From Plectosphaerella cucumerina (taxonomy: Eukaryota; Ascomycota; Sordariomycetes; Glomerellales; Plectosphaerellaceae), in the NCBI GenBank assembly GCA_020746995.1, contig JAGPXD010000007.1, forward strand, positions 1,488,001 to 1,552,000: a stretch of 64,000 nt of DNA, given 5' to 3'. The notes beneath the pieces were generated by a model. It was not told the DNA's origin, made no database searches, and was given only the letters and a program-made list of their open reading frames with translations. Both the position numbers and the translations under genes were made by a program. This document shows, in pieces, positions 62,301-64,000 of this stretch (position 1 is its first letter; the number at the start of each line of letters is the position of its first letter).

Positions 62301-64000
62301 ATCCGCACTGACCTCTCGACCTGGGGGATTTCCCCTGCTTCTGACGGATTGATAGCGCCTGTTTGGCACATAAACAAAACTTGTCCGAACTCATGTTTCT
62401 CTATTCAGCCCTCCCAAGTCAACGTCGAGCCGCCGGGGCCTCGACGATGGATACCTCGCCAGCAACGCTACTCGACACGGGGGGGCCCACGACCCAGGAG
62501 GCAGTATACCTGCGCCTGCTGCGTTATTATTATACCCATGGCCGTACTATGCCCCCGAAAACCTTCGATGTCGAGGCCTCCCTCGCCCGCCGCCGCCGTC
62601 GTCGCACACTAAGAGACAAGCCCAGGCGCGTGGGGTTGCACGGCTGAGTGGTGGGACGACGTCGTGTCGGACGGCGACATGCCTCGCCCTTCTCTCCCTT
62701 TCCCTTCCAGCGCTTGTGCGACCCAACGGCCCTCAGCCCGCCCCCCTGCATCCCGAGGAGACGGACCCCCCGAGGACGGCGGCAACGAAAGGGAGGGAAG
62801 CAGGGCGTCCGTCACTCCGGCTGGAAGCGAGGCTTGTAACGCAACGCATCAACGGCGCCGACAGAGAGAGACTTTGGCACTACTCGTTTGGCAAACCTCG
62901 CCGCTCGCCGCACGACTCGAACTGGACGCGCGCTTCGCCGGGTCCCGCACCGCGTCTCCTGCAGTAGACCGACGCCTCAATGCCTCGTAGGGTAGCTACA
63001 GAAGCAACACCTAAGGCTAGAAGCTAGAGCCATGGCCCGCGCCCGAATGCCCGTGCTGCCATGCTGTCGGCCATCCAACCCGCTCTGCCCGTTCTCCGGC
63101 CCGGCCTGTTCTTCTGGTCCGTCCATCCACCTCAGTCTCCGCAAACAACCCGCCGGCTCGACACGCCCGAGGACGGTTTGTGCCACCCATGTCCCGGCAG
63201 TGGCTGCTCGCCCTTGGCTCGACCTGGCCTAGGAAGTCAAGTATCTGTGTGTGTGTCTGGGGGCGATGAGCCGTGCTACCCATCCTTTTCCCTCGCAGGA
63301 GCCCGTCCGGCTCCACGTCCGCACCGGCATGGCCTGGCCTCTGCTCTGCGGGATGGAGGGGAGGGGCTCGAGATCGGTGGCTCCACGTCGACGGCAACAA
63401 ACGAAGGTCTCACTCCGTTATCGTAGATGGGCCGTGGGCAGATGGACCATGGTCGATGACCGATGGGGTTCTCTGGTCTCTTGTCCCCGAATCCGGCCGG
63501 CCGTGCCTTTTCTGTGGCTGTTGGGCTAAGCTTGTGGTTCCTCCTCGACGTCGACCAAGAAAAGGTGGCCGACAAACGGTGGCCAGAGAGGTGACTTACA
63601 GCACTTGCCCCCCATGTCATGTTTCCTCCCGCTCGACGCAAGCATCCATCTCATCCCAGCCCTTCCTACCATACCGTACCGCCCTCTTCGTTCAAGCAGC
63701 TGTCCACGCCAAGAACCTGCCGAGTGGACTGCGGAAGGAAAACGAAACGACCCTTGTCCTGACTTCTGATTTTGACCCTCAGCTCCCGCGTGGAAGGAGC
63801 TGCATCTCCTGACTTTTCACGCGCGCACGCACGCGCATGCAAAGGCTACTGCGGCTTCCCGGAATATCCTTGCCAGCAACGTGAAAGGGGGCATGCGTTT
63901 GCCCGGCGCCAGTCGACTTGTACAAACGGCTCCGTTCGCACAGTTCCGATGAGGGGATAACAAGGCCGCGGCTGCATGCACCTGCCTTATTTTTTTTCTG
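59350..64000. other. 4.65-kb stretch with no supported gene
   Basis: Many short GC-rich frames overlap on both strands, but none shows a domain, signal peptide or coherent splice structure. A 66-codon frame from the ATG at 62447 (M-D-T-S-P-A-T-L-L) is the least random-looking. The stretch could be the long promoter/leader of a gene to the right, a non-coding transcript, or simply intergenic. Confidence 0.4.

Noticed and set aside
1..64000. Transposons, CRISPR arrays, rRNA genes
   Set aside because: I found no transposase, reverse transcriptase, long terminal repeat, regular spacer array or 5S/18S/28S segment by reading.

Overview
The window is nuclear DNA of a filamentous ascomycete (Pezizomycotina, most likely Sordariomycetes). 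Support: GC-rich genes split by short GT-AG introns of roughly 48-180 nt with CTRAC-like branch points, Zn2Cys6 regulators, Sat4-type and cAMP-receptor-like membrane proteins, a Dal5-type transporter, and single-copy fungal housekeeping genes (UBA2, SKI8, CTF4/MCL1, POLD4, LCB3, KDM4). Gene models were built by hand from open frames plus splice sites. Every multi-exon model given here closes in frame, but none is backed by transcripts. The genus cannot be fixed from this sequence.

Layout. 1-16.7 kb: tail of an enoyl-CoA hydratase, a secreted EEP-fold hydrolase, two unnamed membrane proteins, an initiator tRNA-Met, a GPCR, a membrane-anchored F-box protein, a small membrane/coiled-coil protein, a Zn2Cys6 regulator and a Sat4-type seven-TM protein. 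17.5-34 kb (accessory): a Dal5-family transporter divergent from a TauD-type dioxygenase, a secreted HExxH peptidase-like protein with a beta-helix-like tail, a flavin monooxygenase tail to tail with a DUF1479 oxygenase-like protein, a regulator with an apparent half zinc cluster, and a GH5 mannanase. 35-59 kb (housekeeping): KDM4 demethylase, LCB phosphatase, a FabG-like reductase, UBA2, queuosine salvage protein, POLD4, SKI8, two inverted tRNA-Gln genes, CTF4 and a WD40 protein. 59.35-64 kb: no gene that I can support.

How genes may work together. The divergent transporter/TauD pair looks like an uptake-plus-oxidation module for a sulfonate-like or related small acid, and the neighbouring FMO, DUF1479 protein and regulator could belong to the same catabolic neighbourhood (inference). 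CTF4 and POLD4 are both replication genes lying within about 6 kb. CTF4 carries two exact MCB boxes (ACGCGT) just upstream and POLD4 has three ACGCG cores, consistent with G1/S control. SKI8 appears to have its start codon isolated in a 3-nt coding exon followed by a GC-AG intron.
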